Below, one piece after another: positions 12,640 to 24,226 of a DNA stretch of 64,000 nucleotides (within the stretch, counting starts at the first letter, position 1; each line of letters begins with the position of its first letter). The translations under genes were made by a program, and so were the position numbers. The notes under the pieces are model-generated. The model did not search any database. It was not told where the DNA came from and saw only the letters and a list, made by a program, of their open reading frames with translations. Source of the DNA: Uloborus plumipes (Eukaryota > Arthropoda > Arachnida > Araneae > Uloboridae); NCBI GenBank assembly GCA_038373865.1, contig JAXGGA010003414.1, forward strand, positions 1 to 64,000, in the 5' to 3' direction.

Positions 12640-13088
12640 AGTCAGCAAATACGATGCTGCTCCGCAACGCCTTTTTCCTTTTGCACTATCTATGTCACGT
12701 GACCTTCCTGTGCTATGATTTTATTTTGGCGATTTTCTGCATTAGAAACTTTCGTTTGGCATCCAGCTAGAAACGTCATTGAGCGATTGACGTCAGAGTT
12801 AGAAAAGGTGTGTCTACGTGCAATCCACCAATTAGGCTGCGGTCTCGAAGTGCTCTGCGATCGAATAGTACCGTTATATTTCTGTTTACAATGTAAAATA
12901 TCTGGCAATTCCGCATTTCTGTCTGTTACCGCGTCGCGGTAATCTGCGCTTGCCTCGAGTTAAGTTTCGGGGTATTTAACTATGTCAATGTTTTTGGAAG
13001 GTACTGAGTGAGGCAATGAGTTGATACCGCTAGTCTACTCTACTAGTCAAATACTACACGGTGTTTTTAATTTAATACGAAAGCAAAT
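12640..13088 (+). promoter_or_regulatory. Promoter-like stretch upstream of the His-rich exon
   Basis: A locally GC- and CpG-richer block in an AT-rich window. It contains CACGTG (E-box, about 12695) and TGACGTCA (full CRE, 12788-12795), and lies directly before the candidate exon. No clear TATA box. The role is inferred from motifs and position only. Confidence 0.3.
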
Positions 13089-13232
13089 ATGTTTGTCGGT
13101 GGCGGCATGGCGTCGCCCAAAACCACCAAAAAACATGCAAAAAAGCATCGCCGTCATCATCACCATCATAGTCACCATTATAATTTTCATCCACCTCAAG
13201 ATCTGCAATTATCGAATCTCGAAGCCTCTCAG
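13089..13232 (+). CDS. Candidate His-rich first coding exon
   Basis: 48 codons from ATG at 13089 (a better-placed ATG lies at 13107) to a CAG/GTAATT donor in phase 0. The peptide begins MFVGGGMASPKTTKKHAKKH, then has a histidine-rich run with 10 His in about 13 residues, and ends NLEASQ. The segment has higher GC than its flanks and follows a stretch with a CRE and an E-box, as a first exon would. I do not recognise the protein. Ending in phase 0, it could splice to 30160, which would make it an alternative first exon of the tamalin-like gene. It may equally be the start of an unrelated gene or a chance ORF. Confidence 0.35.
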
Positions 13233-13974
13233 GTAATTTATATTTCCAAGAAATAGTCCTATTTCCTTCATAGTTTTACTCGCATGCATAAAAAAAATTG
13301 TTGTGTTTAAAAATACTCTGTTTGTCCATTGTAGTTTTTTTCCTTCCTAAACGTTTAAATGCTTCTTTTATGTTAATATACTGCTCTGAAATGAAAAAAA
13401 CATAACAGCTATTAAGTTTAATATGTCCCATATATTTCTCAACCTGCCATTTATGTCATAACTCTTATGTTCAATTTCTAACAGATGACATTTATGTCTA
13501 GGTTCTGCCAAGTTTACTTTTCTAATTTTAATATATTCACACATATCTCCGATGTTTTTATCGATTATGTATTGAATAAATAAAGTTTATCAATTAACGT
13601 TGTCATGATCGATGTTTTCGTCAAGAGTAGTGAAGTAATAGGAAAAACCAGGGACCAGGGGACTTAAAGATGCAAGGTTAAGGTGATGAAATCAAAAGGT
13701 GAAGGATGTTTGATTTACCTACACTGATATATAGTGGGGGAAAGTGGGTGGGTTGTATGTTACACATTATACTGTAAAAACCAAAAAAGGTATGGGGATG
13801 CCATCCTCATAAAACTACACCACTGATTAATACTAAATAATTAAATCTATTGCAATTAATTATTTTCGGAAATCGACAATGAAATACCTTTGTCTATATT
13901 TTGAAATTTTAGTTCAAATATCGTGTATCAATAATTCATTTTTCTGAAGAAAGAAACAATTAATCAGTTGGGAC

Positions 13975-14740
13975 CTAAGTTTAGACAGCAGTGCAGTGGA
14001 GTGAGTATCAAAGCCAACAGAATGTTGGGTTTCATCAATAGGTTTGTTTTATGAAACTCTAGGAAAGTACTACTTTTATACAGAAGTTTAGTAGCATCTC
14101 CTTTTTAGAGAAACTGTTCAGTTCTGATCTCGTGATCTTAATTAAAGATATCAGTTAAATGGACAGTGTTCAAAGGGGGGCTACGAGGTTAGTAAATGGG
14201 CTTTCTAACTTAGACTATAATTCCAAGGTTAAAATGTTTAATATGGATAATCTTGAGTAGTTAGATAAGAGCAATAAGGGACATGATGAGGTATAACTTT
14301 GATATCCCCCCCAAAATTAATCGCCAAATCTGGCACTCCTTTTCGGACTTTTTAGGGTTGCTGTTTCTTATTTTGGTGTTGCCAATTTAGGTTTTTTCCA
14401 GCTTTTAGGTTTTTGCTGTTGCCAAATTTAGTATTTTCTTGAGTTTTGTACTATTTTTTGAGTTTTTTTTTAAAGTTTTGTAGCAACAAACTTTTTGTGG
14501 CAACAACAAAAACAGATATTTTTCTTGGCGACAATAAAAAGTCTCCAAATTTCCGATTTGGGGGGGGATATCAAAGTAGTTCCCATGATGAAGTTCTTTA
14601 ATATTGTTTTAAATGAAGGATGTGTATGGGCTAGATTTCTGAACAGATGTCAAAACCAGTGGTCATTAGCATACGCAGACAAATAATTTCAGGGGAAATC
14701 TGAGCCTAGAGAAGAGGGCAGGGCACAAAATTAATTGTAG
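13975..14740 (+). pseudogene. Non-LTR retrotransposon (LINE) RT C-terminal relic, split by a MITE
   Basis: Pieces such as KANRMLGFINR and VLLLYRSLV, together with the VQRG-like end, match the thumb/C-terminal region of jockey/CR1-type reverse transcriptases, in several frames with stops. A MITE at 14296-14577 separates IRDMMR from MMKFFNIV. Confidence 0.55.
14296..14577. mobile_element. MITE, about 282 bp, TIR ACTTTGATATCCCCCCC
   Basis: The two ends are inverse copies for about 17 bp; the interior has repeated TTGCCAAATTT words. It sits inside the LINE relic. The target duplication is not clear. Confidence 0.65.
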
Positions 14741-15027
14741 CTAAGAAAAGTAAATTTTTCGAATTTCTGAAATCAATGCTATTAATTTAAGATGGATAAA
14801 ATACATCATTAATTTTTTTTATCATTATAATTATTGTTGTAGCCTAGAGGTAAAGTATTTTGATAAAAACAGAAAAAGATAAACTAAAATTTGAAAAGTT
14901 CCCTTCATTAAAATAGGTGTTCCACAACAAGTGCACGCAACATTTTGCCAAATTTGCTGTAATAACCTTAATTTTGCAGTTTATTTTGCGATTGTTCCTG
15001 ATGTTAATTTTCAATTACATGTGTTAA

Positions 15028-16143
15028 CCCTTTGCCTCTCAGTGTTCCAGCTGCTGGAACACATAACTTCAACTGCTTCTCAAACTCTTAAATTCATCAA
15101 TAAATGGTTCAAAATTGAAGTAAAGTATTCTTTTAACTCTTCTTTACAACTATAGATGGCACCACCACAGCAGAGGCTACTCAATAATTAACTATGGTGG
15201 ATTATTTGATCGCATTCATTTTCTTTAAAAAATTGTATAATTTTTTTTCCGATAAAAAAAAATCTGCAAAAAAAAATTTCACGTGTTATATTATAGGCTA
15301 CACATCAAAGTATTTATTGAAAATAAATTTATATTTTTAAAATCAAAAATGAACTCATAATCGCAGAAGAAAACAGTGTGTTCCATTACCTGGAACACTG
15401 CAACGCTCTTGCTTTTCAAAGTGCGCTTTCCATCATTGAGCGCAGAGCGACGTGTTTTTACGTTTTCTGTTCCCAATTCTTGGGGGTGAAAGAGGTCTAC
15501 ATAAAATACAGCAGGGGTGGGTATGTTTTATTTCAAATGTTGTATACATTCTGTGGGTGTCTGGTATTTTGTCAGGAGGGGTTATAAAGTGATTTTATTA
15601 GTAGCTCAAGTTATCTTTACTTAGAGCAACGTGATTCTTTTGCTCTCTCTTTTGTGTTTCGATCACTCATTTTATTCTGTTCGGTTGATATTATCTGAAT
15701 ACATGCTTCCAAAAATTTCACGAAGAAAAAAAATTGGCAAGATCATCAGGAATTATATATAGGAATTGTATTTAAATGTTGTACATGACCGATTCATTTC
15801 TAATCAAAATTAACTTTTTTTGGGGGGGGGACGAGGTGTAGAGTAGCAGTCTTCCTCCTGGTGCACCCTGGGTAATGCTAAATCTTCTACATAAGTGTAA
15901 ATTATCAAATTTCTTGTTCATATTAAAAATATATAGTTTTTGCACGCTTCACTGCAACACTTACTCTGACGTGCTTTACAGCTTTAACGGTGCAGTGTTC
16001 CAGTAGGTGGAACACCTGTAAAATCAAAACGGTAAGAGATATTTTTACAAAATTTTATATGTGCACTTCCTGAGACCTAAAGAGACTGTATATAAATTTT
16101 TTTGACGAAATTCCAACTTTAACGGGTAGTGAACCGGAAAGGG
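15028..16143. mobile_element. piggyBac-like nonautonomous element with TTAA target
   Basis: TTAA at 15024-15027 and 16144-16147, ends CCCTTTGCC and the inverse of CCCTTTCCG. Contains three 21-bp palindromes of the form GTGTTCCA-N5-TGGAACAC. No transposase. Confidence 0.55.
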
Positions 16144-16310
16144 TTAAAGTGTATTGAACAGAATCAGGTGAATGAATATTAAATAATCATTAATTGGTGT
16201 TTTGGCAACAAATTTGCAATAAAAGTGAACAAAATTGAATTGCAAGATAGTCATAAAAGTGACAAAGAGTAAAAAGAACATGTTAAAAAAATCTGGTATG
16301 GACCCCACAC

Positions 16311-17058
16311 TACTTCCTTTTACGTGTAAATTTCTTAGTAGTTGCCTTAAGTGTTAAAAAAACTGCTTGGAGTGAGCAAGGTAACAATTCAAATATTTAC
16401 TCCGTAATCTGCCACGAAACAATGCAAGACATATTTTACAATGGTTAATTTTCTAAATATTGCTGATTTTAATATCATTCAGTGAATTTTTCGCAAAATA
16501 TCGCCAATAGCGCCAAGTTGAACCCAAATTCAAAATATAATTTTTTCGCCAAATTTGTCGCCAACTTGGCGATATGTCGCCAAGTTGGCGTCAACCACTT
16601 GGCGACCAAAAGCTTGGCGACATATCGCCAAGTGGTCGCGCCAATTCATATCACTTGAGTGCATTGAAATTAACACTGATTTACCCAAAAAAAGGGGTAA
16701 AACACCCCCTTGGGAACATTCAAATGCAACCACAAGGGGAGGTGCACAACTAGACCATCCTCAGAGCCTACATACCAAGCTAGAAGCTTCTACGGCATAT
16801 AGTTTTTGAGTCATGCGACCCACATACGCACACACGTACATACAGACGTCACAAGAAAACTCGTCGTAATTAACTCGGGGGTGGTTGAAAAAAAATTTTC
16901 GGCTGCTTATATGTTGGTAGGTACATACGCACGTGCTGACAGGTCAAAAAAACTAAGGAATTTTCATTCGGGGGTGAGCAAAATCAAAATTTAGACTCAA
17001 ATTTGAGTGATTTATTTTTCGCGATCACAATACTTCCTTTACTACGTAAAAGGAAGTA
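16311..17058. mobile_element. MITE, about 750 bp, TIR TACTTCCTTTTACG
   Basis: Starts TACTTCCTTTTACGTG and ends ACGTAAAAGGAAGTA. It contains a cluster of TTGGCG/CGCCAA words (16499-16645) and a CACACGTACATACAGACGTC stretch. Confidence 0.6.
16499..16645. repeat. Cluster of CGCCAA/TTGGCG inverted words
   Basis: About a dozen CGCCAA or TTGGCG hexamers in 150 bp, some as CGCCAAGTTGGCG palindromes, able to fold into several hairpins. Same hexamer as in the HINE TTGGCGATATTTTTT array. Confidence 0.75.
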
Positions 17059-18177
17059 AAAAGGGAAATAAAGATAGAATTTTTTTTTTCTTTGTTTGAA
17101 TTTTGTCCTATAATTAAATTTTTTCCACAGAAAATTTTTCTCATGTTGCGATTTCAGAAAAAGAAAAAAAAAAGAGAAGATAACAGTAAAAATGTTTTTA
17201 ATTCTTTTTTGATAATTTCGCAATGTTCTGCAGCCTTATCAGCCCCCAGAGGTCATTATTTTAAGCTTTTCAAATCCCAAGCAAATCTTGAAATCAGAAC
17301 AAATTACTGTTTTGGAAGTTTTAGTATTTTTAAGTTTTAATAGTTGGGGTAGCCCTAACCTAGTAGCATTGTGCAGGCAACGCAGATCCTATTCACAGCA
17401 TTACTATGCTGCCATGTTAGGTTTGCACCGATAGCTTTGCATTTTTTATTCATGTGCTTTCTATCGTATACTAATGAGACAATTGTAAAAAAATATTGTG
17501 TAAAATTTTCAGATTCATGTCATGAGGAGAAATAAGTTAGCTCATTGTTTTAATTTATTTGAAAGACTAATTTTTGTCATCATGGATTTAGGATTTATAA
17601 CAAATAAAAATACCATAACAGTGTATACTGTTCATATAATCCTTATGATGAGTGTATCTGTGCAAATTAACCAAAAAACCATATTTTGTTGCATCCTAAT
17701 TACAATTTGTTATTTATGTCATGTGCCTTATATTACCCAATTTAGAAATCCACTAGTTGTAATATGACAGGTGGGAATTTCTTCTCCATTCCATCTCTAG
17801 AAACAAATCCAACGAGTAGAGTCCTATCCTAATTCGTGATTGCGAAAAAAATAATTTAAATTTCAGACATCAATATGCAAATGAATGCTAGAGCCTGGAT
17901 GCTGGATTTTCCTTCTTTATTTATTGAAAAAACAGCTCAGTATATCAGTTTTGAGGATTTTGAAATAGGAGTCCTATGACTGTAATATAAAATGATGTAT
18001 GTTTTTAAGTTTCTCTAAGTTAAAATATACCCTGCAACATTGAGGGTCTTCCCATCTTGTAGAAACTTATTCAGTAAATTCAAATACTAAAATTACACAG
18101 TCCATGTTTGATCATAAAAAATATTTGCTGAAATCTAGTAAGAGTTTTTCGTCTCAAACATACGTGAATTTCATATA
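17059..18177. other. Unassigned AT-rich stretch
   Basis: No gene or clear element found; short ORFs are low-complexity. Confidence 0.45.
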
Positions 18178-19215
18178 TGGGTCATTCCGACGAAAATGGT
18201 ACAAATCATGTCTGAAACTCTTTACTTAAGATTATCAATTTAAATAATTTCCACCAACTAATCATATTTTTTTTTATTGAGTTTCCATTTATTTGTGTAT
18301 AATGAAGTGTAAATAACTAGTTCATGACTCATTTATGAAAGGATTTTAAATATTTTGATCACTTTGTTTAACAGAGTGGACATATAACAGAGTGGACAAA
18401 TAAGCCTTTAAAAATATCTGTATAATCACAAAGAAAAGTTAGAATCACAGAACAAGCATAAAGTGGAATAAAAATCCTAAAACTGTAAGTCTGTCTGCAA
18501 TTTCAAAAAAAAATTTTTTTTCATCATGAAATCGGCTCCAACAGAGTGGACATCCAACAGTTCAAATTAACTATCATAAGAAAAGAATTAGGCTCACCCT
18601 GTTTGTTGACTACAAAATTCAAGGTAGCAAGCTAATCACGACAGTTATACTACCTAAGGTCACCTGGGGTAATTCCTGGTCAAAAGGCATTAACATCCAA
18701 TTATCACAAAATCTATCTAAGTTAGAGTTACAAATTTTGGTATGGAGGAAGCACACTGCAATGTCCATCGAATAAAATATTCATGCTATCAACAATACAT
18801 AATGAACTTGAATAATTGTCGTTAATTAGTGACCGGGAATTACCCCAGAGATGGTAATTCCTGGCCACTTAAGGGGCAATTATTGGTCACTCACATGATT
18901 GATGCAAATACATACATTTTGTAAATACATTATTAATACAAGTTATTAAACTAATTAGATAAAGAATTTATTTATATATATAGCTAATTAAACACTGTAT
19001 TTAGTTTTTTTAAGGAAGAATGCAATTTTTTTCAACTTAATATCTTTACTTAATAAAACTTAGCCAAAATACTTTTTGTACACTTTGTATGCAATAGCTA
19101 CAGCTTTTATATCTGTTGTGAATGAATCTTCACCTACCAAATAAATAGGTCCATAAAAAATATGGTGCACATGCATCATACACACTGAGCACATGCTTCT
19201 GTCTGTTATGAACAG

Positions 19216-19422
19216 ATTCTATTCTATTCTAGAAGTCAATAAACTTCGACACACATGAGGACTGCGTACTATGCGCCTTGCCTCCGCAGATAGTATAATA
19301 CAGATTTTATTGAAGGAAATAGCACAGAGAAGGAAGTTACACCCAGGGCAAAGGCGGGAATCGAACCCGCGCCTCTTGAGATTACAAACTGACGGGCAGA
19401 CCCACTGCGCCGTTGAGGCCCC
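19216..19422 (-). mobile_element. tRNA-derived SINE, 10-bp TSD
   Basis: Flanked by TTATGAACAG at 19206-19215 and 19423-19432. The minus strand starts GGGGCCTCAACGGCGCAGTG, has a canonical B-box (GGGTTCGATTCCC), and ends in an AGAAT-repeat tail at the low-coordinate side. The tRNA part is well preserved but lacks a pairing acceptor stem. Confidence 0.87.
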
Positions 19423-19652
19423 TTATGAACAGGTTAAGGTGAACATTTAAGTGAGTAGTACAATGCAGTTACAGTTAAGCATTTTTCTTAGTATAATTAA
19501 GAATAATTATTAAAATTTATAAACTAACAGATAAGAATGTTACATTGCAGTTACAGTTAACTTTGCAGTTAAGGCTCACAGAGTTACATATAGTTTAAAT
19601 CAATGACATATGTCAATAATAGGTGAAATAAAAATTCATAAATATTAATAAA

Positions 19653-21645
19653 AACAAGAAGTTCTGTCAAGAACTAAACGAGCCTACTTTCCCGTACATC
19701 GACATCGGCATTCTAGCATCTGATCATTATTCTCTTGATCATCTGAGACTAAACATTATGTCAAACATACCTTTTTAGCACTTAAAGCTGATTTCTAAAA
19801 GCAAAATATACCCCTCTCATCAGATGAAATAGAGACATAAAAAGTAAATAAATGATTAAATGAAGTTTTGTCGCACCTTTTAAAGAATGTAACTGTTACA
19901 GTTCTTCCGTAGAAAAACTCCTCAATCGTTTTCAAAAAAAAAAAAAAATTAAAAGTACAAAGTACATCAAAACACATTTTATCAAAGAAAGGAAAAAAAA
20001 ACTCGTCCTTCGATAAAATGTCTCGATTTTCACTTTTAAACCGTTGCCAGTTGTTAAATATAAATAAAGAATAAAATGCCCTCGTGAATGAAACACTTTT
20101 GTTACAAAAAAAAATCGTCTGCCAAAAAAAAAAAATAATAGTAATAAATAAAATAACACAAATGAATAAATAAACAAAAAATCGTCTGCACAGTCAGTCA
20201 TTTTTTTCTGAGCCTGCATTTCCGCCATGTTTGTGGAGTCAGAGTCGGAATCAGAGTCCTCACAGAAGATTATTCAGAAAAGTACTTTACAAACATTATT
20301 TATCAAAACCATTTTTTTACAAAGTTAGTTTGAAGGAAATCCGACTTTAAGTTCCAGGATCAACATTCAACTTAAATTCCCCGTAGGCGCTAATGTAAAA
20401 TTTTTTTCTGAACGGTTCAATATTGAACGAAAAATGGTTCAAACCAAAAAGCGAAATAAGGGAATGAACCTCTCCGAGATCTTTCAAACAAAAAAAAGTT
20501 TATTCCATTCGGATGGTTCACTCAGAAGTTATTAGGTGGGGAAAGGTTGCTTGAACGGTTCAATGTTGAACGAAAAAATGTTCAAATTGAAAATTTAAAT
20601 ACTGCAATGAAGTATCCTTGCTGAGTTCCTTCAAACAAAAAAAAAGTTTATTTAAATCGGAGTGTTCACTCAAAAATTATTAGGGGTGACAGCTTGCTTG
20701 AGCGGTTCAATGTTGAACGAAAAATTGTTCAAATCGGAAATGTAAATACGGGAATGAAGTATCCTTGATAAGATCTTTCGAACAAAAAAAAGTTTGTTCA
20801 AATCGGACTGTTAACTAAAAAGTTAGCATCGCGGGACAGGTTGTTTGAACGGTTCAAAGTTGAACCAAAAATTGTTCAAATCGAAAAATCAAATATGGGA
20901 ATGAGTTGTACTCGCCGAAATCTTTCCAACAAAAAAGAGTCTGTTCAAATCGGACTGTTCATTCAAAAGTTATTAGGGGGGAAAGGTTGCTTGAACGGTT
21001 CAATGTTGAACCAAAATTGTTCAAATCGAAAAATCAAATATGGGAATGAGTTGTAATCGCCGAGATCTATCCAACAAAAAAAAGTTTGTTCAAATCGGAA
21101 TGTTCATTCAAAAGTTATTAGGGGGGAAAGGTTGCTTGAACGGTTCAATGTTGAACGAAAAATTGTTCAAATCGAAAATGTAGATACAGGAATGAAGTAT
21201 CCTTGAAAAGATCTTTCGAACAAAAAAAGTTTGTTCAAATCGGACTGTTAACTAAAAAGTTAGCATCGCGGGACAGGTTGTTTGAACGGCTCAAAGTTGA
21301 ACCAAAAATTGTTCAAATCGAAAAATCAAATATGGGAATGAGCTGTACTCGCCGAGATCTTTCCAACAAAAAAAAGTTTGTCCAAATCGGAATATTCATT
21401 CAAAAGTTATTAGGGGGGGGGGGGGACCGACAGACCGACACACAAATTCCCCATCTCAATACCCTACTTTCAAATTTTTAATTTTTCGATATTCATTTTA
21501 CCTTTTTATTTTTTTGGACTTGGCGATATTTTTTTTAACTTGGCGATATTTTTTGGACTTGGCGATATTTTTTAGATGCATTAAGCCAATTTTAATACTT
21601 TTTTCGTCTTTCTTTTATTTTTAACGGGAAAGTAGGCTAAAAAGG
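19653..21645. mobile_element. Helentron/HINE-like element, copy 2, inside the 4.4-kb TIR element
   Basis: Same order and almost the same sequence as 2261-4102 but about 150 bp longer, mainly because the tandem array (20400-21415) has one more unit and a longer TTGGCGATATTTTTT motif array (21510-21575). The near-identity suggests recent activity or gene conversion. Confidence 0.68.
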
Positions 21646-22560
21646 ACTGACCAGGAATTACCCCACTGACCAAGAATTACCCCAGTGACCAGGGGCATTA
21701 TTTGGAGCCTTCCTGCAAATTATTCAAAACAATAATGGTAAATCCAAAACTATTTTTCAGTAACTGACATAGTACCTAATTCAACCAAAAAGAGAAAAAA
21801 GAAAAATATTCAGAAGTTTGAGTTTGATCACGATCTTTGTAAAAATGTATCAAAACTAAGGCCAATTTTGTTTTACGAAATTTAACAAGCGATTTTTAAA
21901 ATATTTTTTTTTCAAACTAAATACACAGTCAACTCATAATTAAGTAATAAATTACAATGGAGATAGTTCAGAGTACCTCTATGATTTTTTTCATTTTGCT
22001 GAAGGATTATTAAGACTTAAAAAGGACTGTGACCAGGAATTACCCCAGAAACTTGCTGACCAGGAATTGCCCCGGGTGACCCTATATTTAAAAAATATAT
22101 ATGTCAGATTGAATGCAATTGTTTATTTTATTTCCAAAAGGCATATAACAGAGTGGACAATTCGAAACATAGCAAATCTAGGGACATGGATAAATAATCG
22201 TGTTTTTTGAGGAATTTTTTTTTTTTCATTTGCGTAATAATCTGCAGGAATGGTGTCAGAAGCATCTTTTGTGCAGTGCAGTGTCATTTATTTTGTTGTT
22301 ACATTTCAGTTTAATTTTAAATCACATTTAAAACTCCAGCAATTTGAAGCTGGGACACGCCTTTTTCTCCTTCTGACAAAGAAAATTTTTTTGTGTCCTT
22401 TCTAAATTGATTATACCTAATCAATTGATACTTGATAACACAAAATTAAATGGAGAACCAATAAAAAATACACCTACTGGGTGGTAGTTATTAAAATTGA
22501 TTTAAAAAAATTCTAAAGCCTAGGACATGATTTGTACCATTTTCGTCGGAATGACCCATA

Positions 22561-23692
22561 TGTTCAATACTCATCTGAATTATTTTCTTTCATCCTAAAT
22601 TGCATATATTGTTAGGTTTGTGTGTTTTATCGCATAAAACCTGCTTATAATACAGCAGTGCCACTAGTATATGATAGATTTAAAACATAGGTGAAGAAGA
22701 AAATTACAAAGAGAAGTAAGAGAATTCAATCTTTATTTTCTTTCATACTCTGAAATGTGCCACTAGGCAAAACCAATGGAGTGCAGAAGCCCCATATTTG
22801 CTCAACCCTTCACTGCTCACCGTGACTCTGAGGTCACATAAAATGTCAGCATTATAATCCCCTCCTGAAGGAGTTTTATTTTTTGTTCACCAGCGTGACT
22901 AGAGTGGTTGAAATATGGCTGCTTTACATTTAGGTTGATGGTCCAATTTAAAATTTCCTTCACTTGGTCCAGACCCAGGGCATATTTTTCAGATACAAAA
23001 ATTTTAAAAACAAGTCAACCTTATGTGTTAAATTTATTATTCCTTAACATTCTGTGCATAATAAATATTTTTTTCTACAGGAAATAATAATTTCGGGACT
23101 GGAGAAAAGGTCAAGAAATGAGGGGGAGGGGGGGATCCTGACGAACTGGTTGCCTTCTGATTTTTTCCTTGTTTAATGTTTTAAAATTTAAAGCTTTTGG
23201 ACTTTTACTGATTTGCTCATATGCAGAATAGGTAATCTGACATGCCATCTGGGCAATCGGCCTGGCTTTAGCCATTTTGGATCTCTGTTAATATTTGCTC
23301 TGCAACAATTAAATATCTGATCAGAAATGTTAACCCGTCTACGTCTATATAAATAGGCATTGCTTGGAGCGAATTTTAGAGCTATAACTCGAATTCCTCG
23401 CTCGCGACAGGAAAAATTTTGAACCATTCTTCCTCCCTCCCTTTCTTTGCTGCTTATTGTATGATTATCCTAGAACAAGTAGATCAAATTTTTGAAATTA
23501 GGTTTGAGGTAAAAAATGTACTACAAAAAGTTGCAGAGAGTGAAATTTTCCGGAGGAGCAGAGTCGGTGTGAAATATTCCAGTGGGAGCCTGAGCTTCCC
23601 CCAGTTCCTACGCCTCTGAATAGTGAGACACTATAAAATTATATCAAAATGTGTGTGTCGGTATGTACTTATTCAGTATTCAGCTAAAGGGA
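22561..23692. other. Unassigned stretch between transposons
   Basis: No gene recognised. Contains CACCGTGACTCTGAGGTCAC near 22820 and a G-rich run at 23120, both possibly old transposon pieces. Confidence 0.4.
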
Positions 23693-23696
23693 TTAA

Positions 23697-24222
23697 CCCA
23701 TTTATGCAATTTATTATGGAATTATGCCCAAGTTTTTTTTAACAATTTTTTTCAATTTTTATCGGCGTAAAACTCTTATTTAGAATGGTTTTCATACATT
23801 TTAGGCTTAAAATAGTTCGCTGTTGCCATAATTATTAAGTTATATAACGTTCTGTTTATGGGATATTTTGCAGATATGTGAGCAAAATAAGACCTTACTT
23901 GACTTTACTTTTGCAAAGTAACATCACAGAAGGCATCTGTGATCAATTTTAAGCAAATCATTTTAAAATAGTTTAATTTAATGAAAAATAAGTATGCAAA
24001 AAAAACTTACTTTATGTGGCCATCCATGCTGGATCGATGCTTGACTGATTTGTCTGAAAATAGCTGTCAATAAGTAAACTCTGATGGCCAAATTGTGACT
24101 AACTAGTTTTAAGGACTATTTAACTTGTGAAAAACAGCTTTAGTAAAATGATATACCCATTACAGGTTTTTGTCTGCAGTAATAACAAGCGTCCTGTTTT
24201 TAGGCTACTGGGCAGAAATGGG
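23697..24222. mobile_element. piggyBac-like MITE, 526 bp, TTAA target
   Basis: TTAA at 23693-23696 and 24223-24226; ends CCCATTTATGC and the inverse of CCCATTTCTGC. No coding capacity. Confidence 0.6.
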
Positions 24223-24226
24223 TTAA

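Larger units (their letters stand above)
18178..22558. mobile_element. 4.4-kb DNA transposon with 35-bp perfect TIRs, TA-flanked
   Basis: Both ends read TGGGTCATTCCGACGAAAA... and match for 35 bp; TA flanks at 18176-18177 and 22559-22560. Inside are repeated words: AACAGAGTGGACA (18372, 18390, 18539, 22147) and GACCAGGAATTACCCC with variants (18660, 18840, 21650, 22030). No transposase ORF was recognised. About 2.2 kb is later insertion (SINE 19216-19422 and HINE copy 2). Superfamily uncertain; TA flanks fit Tc1/mariner-like. Confidence 0.78.
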
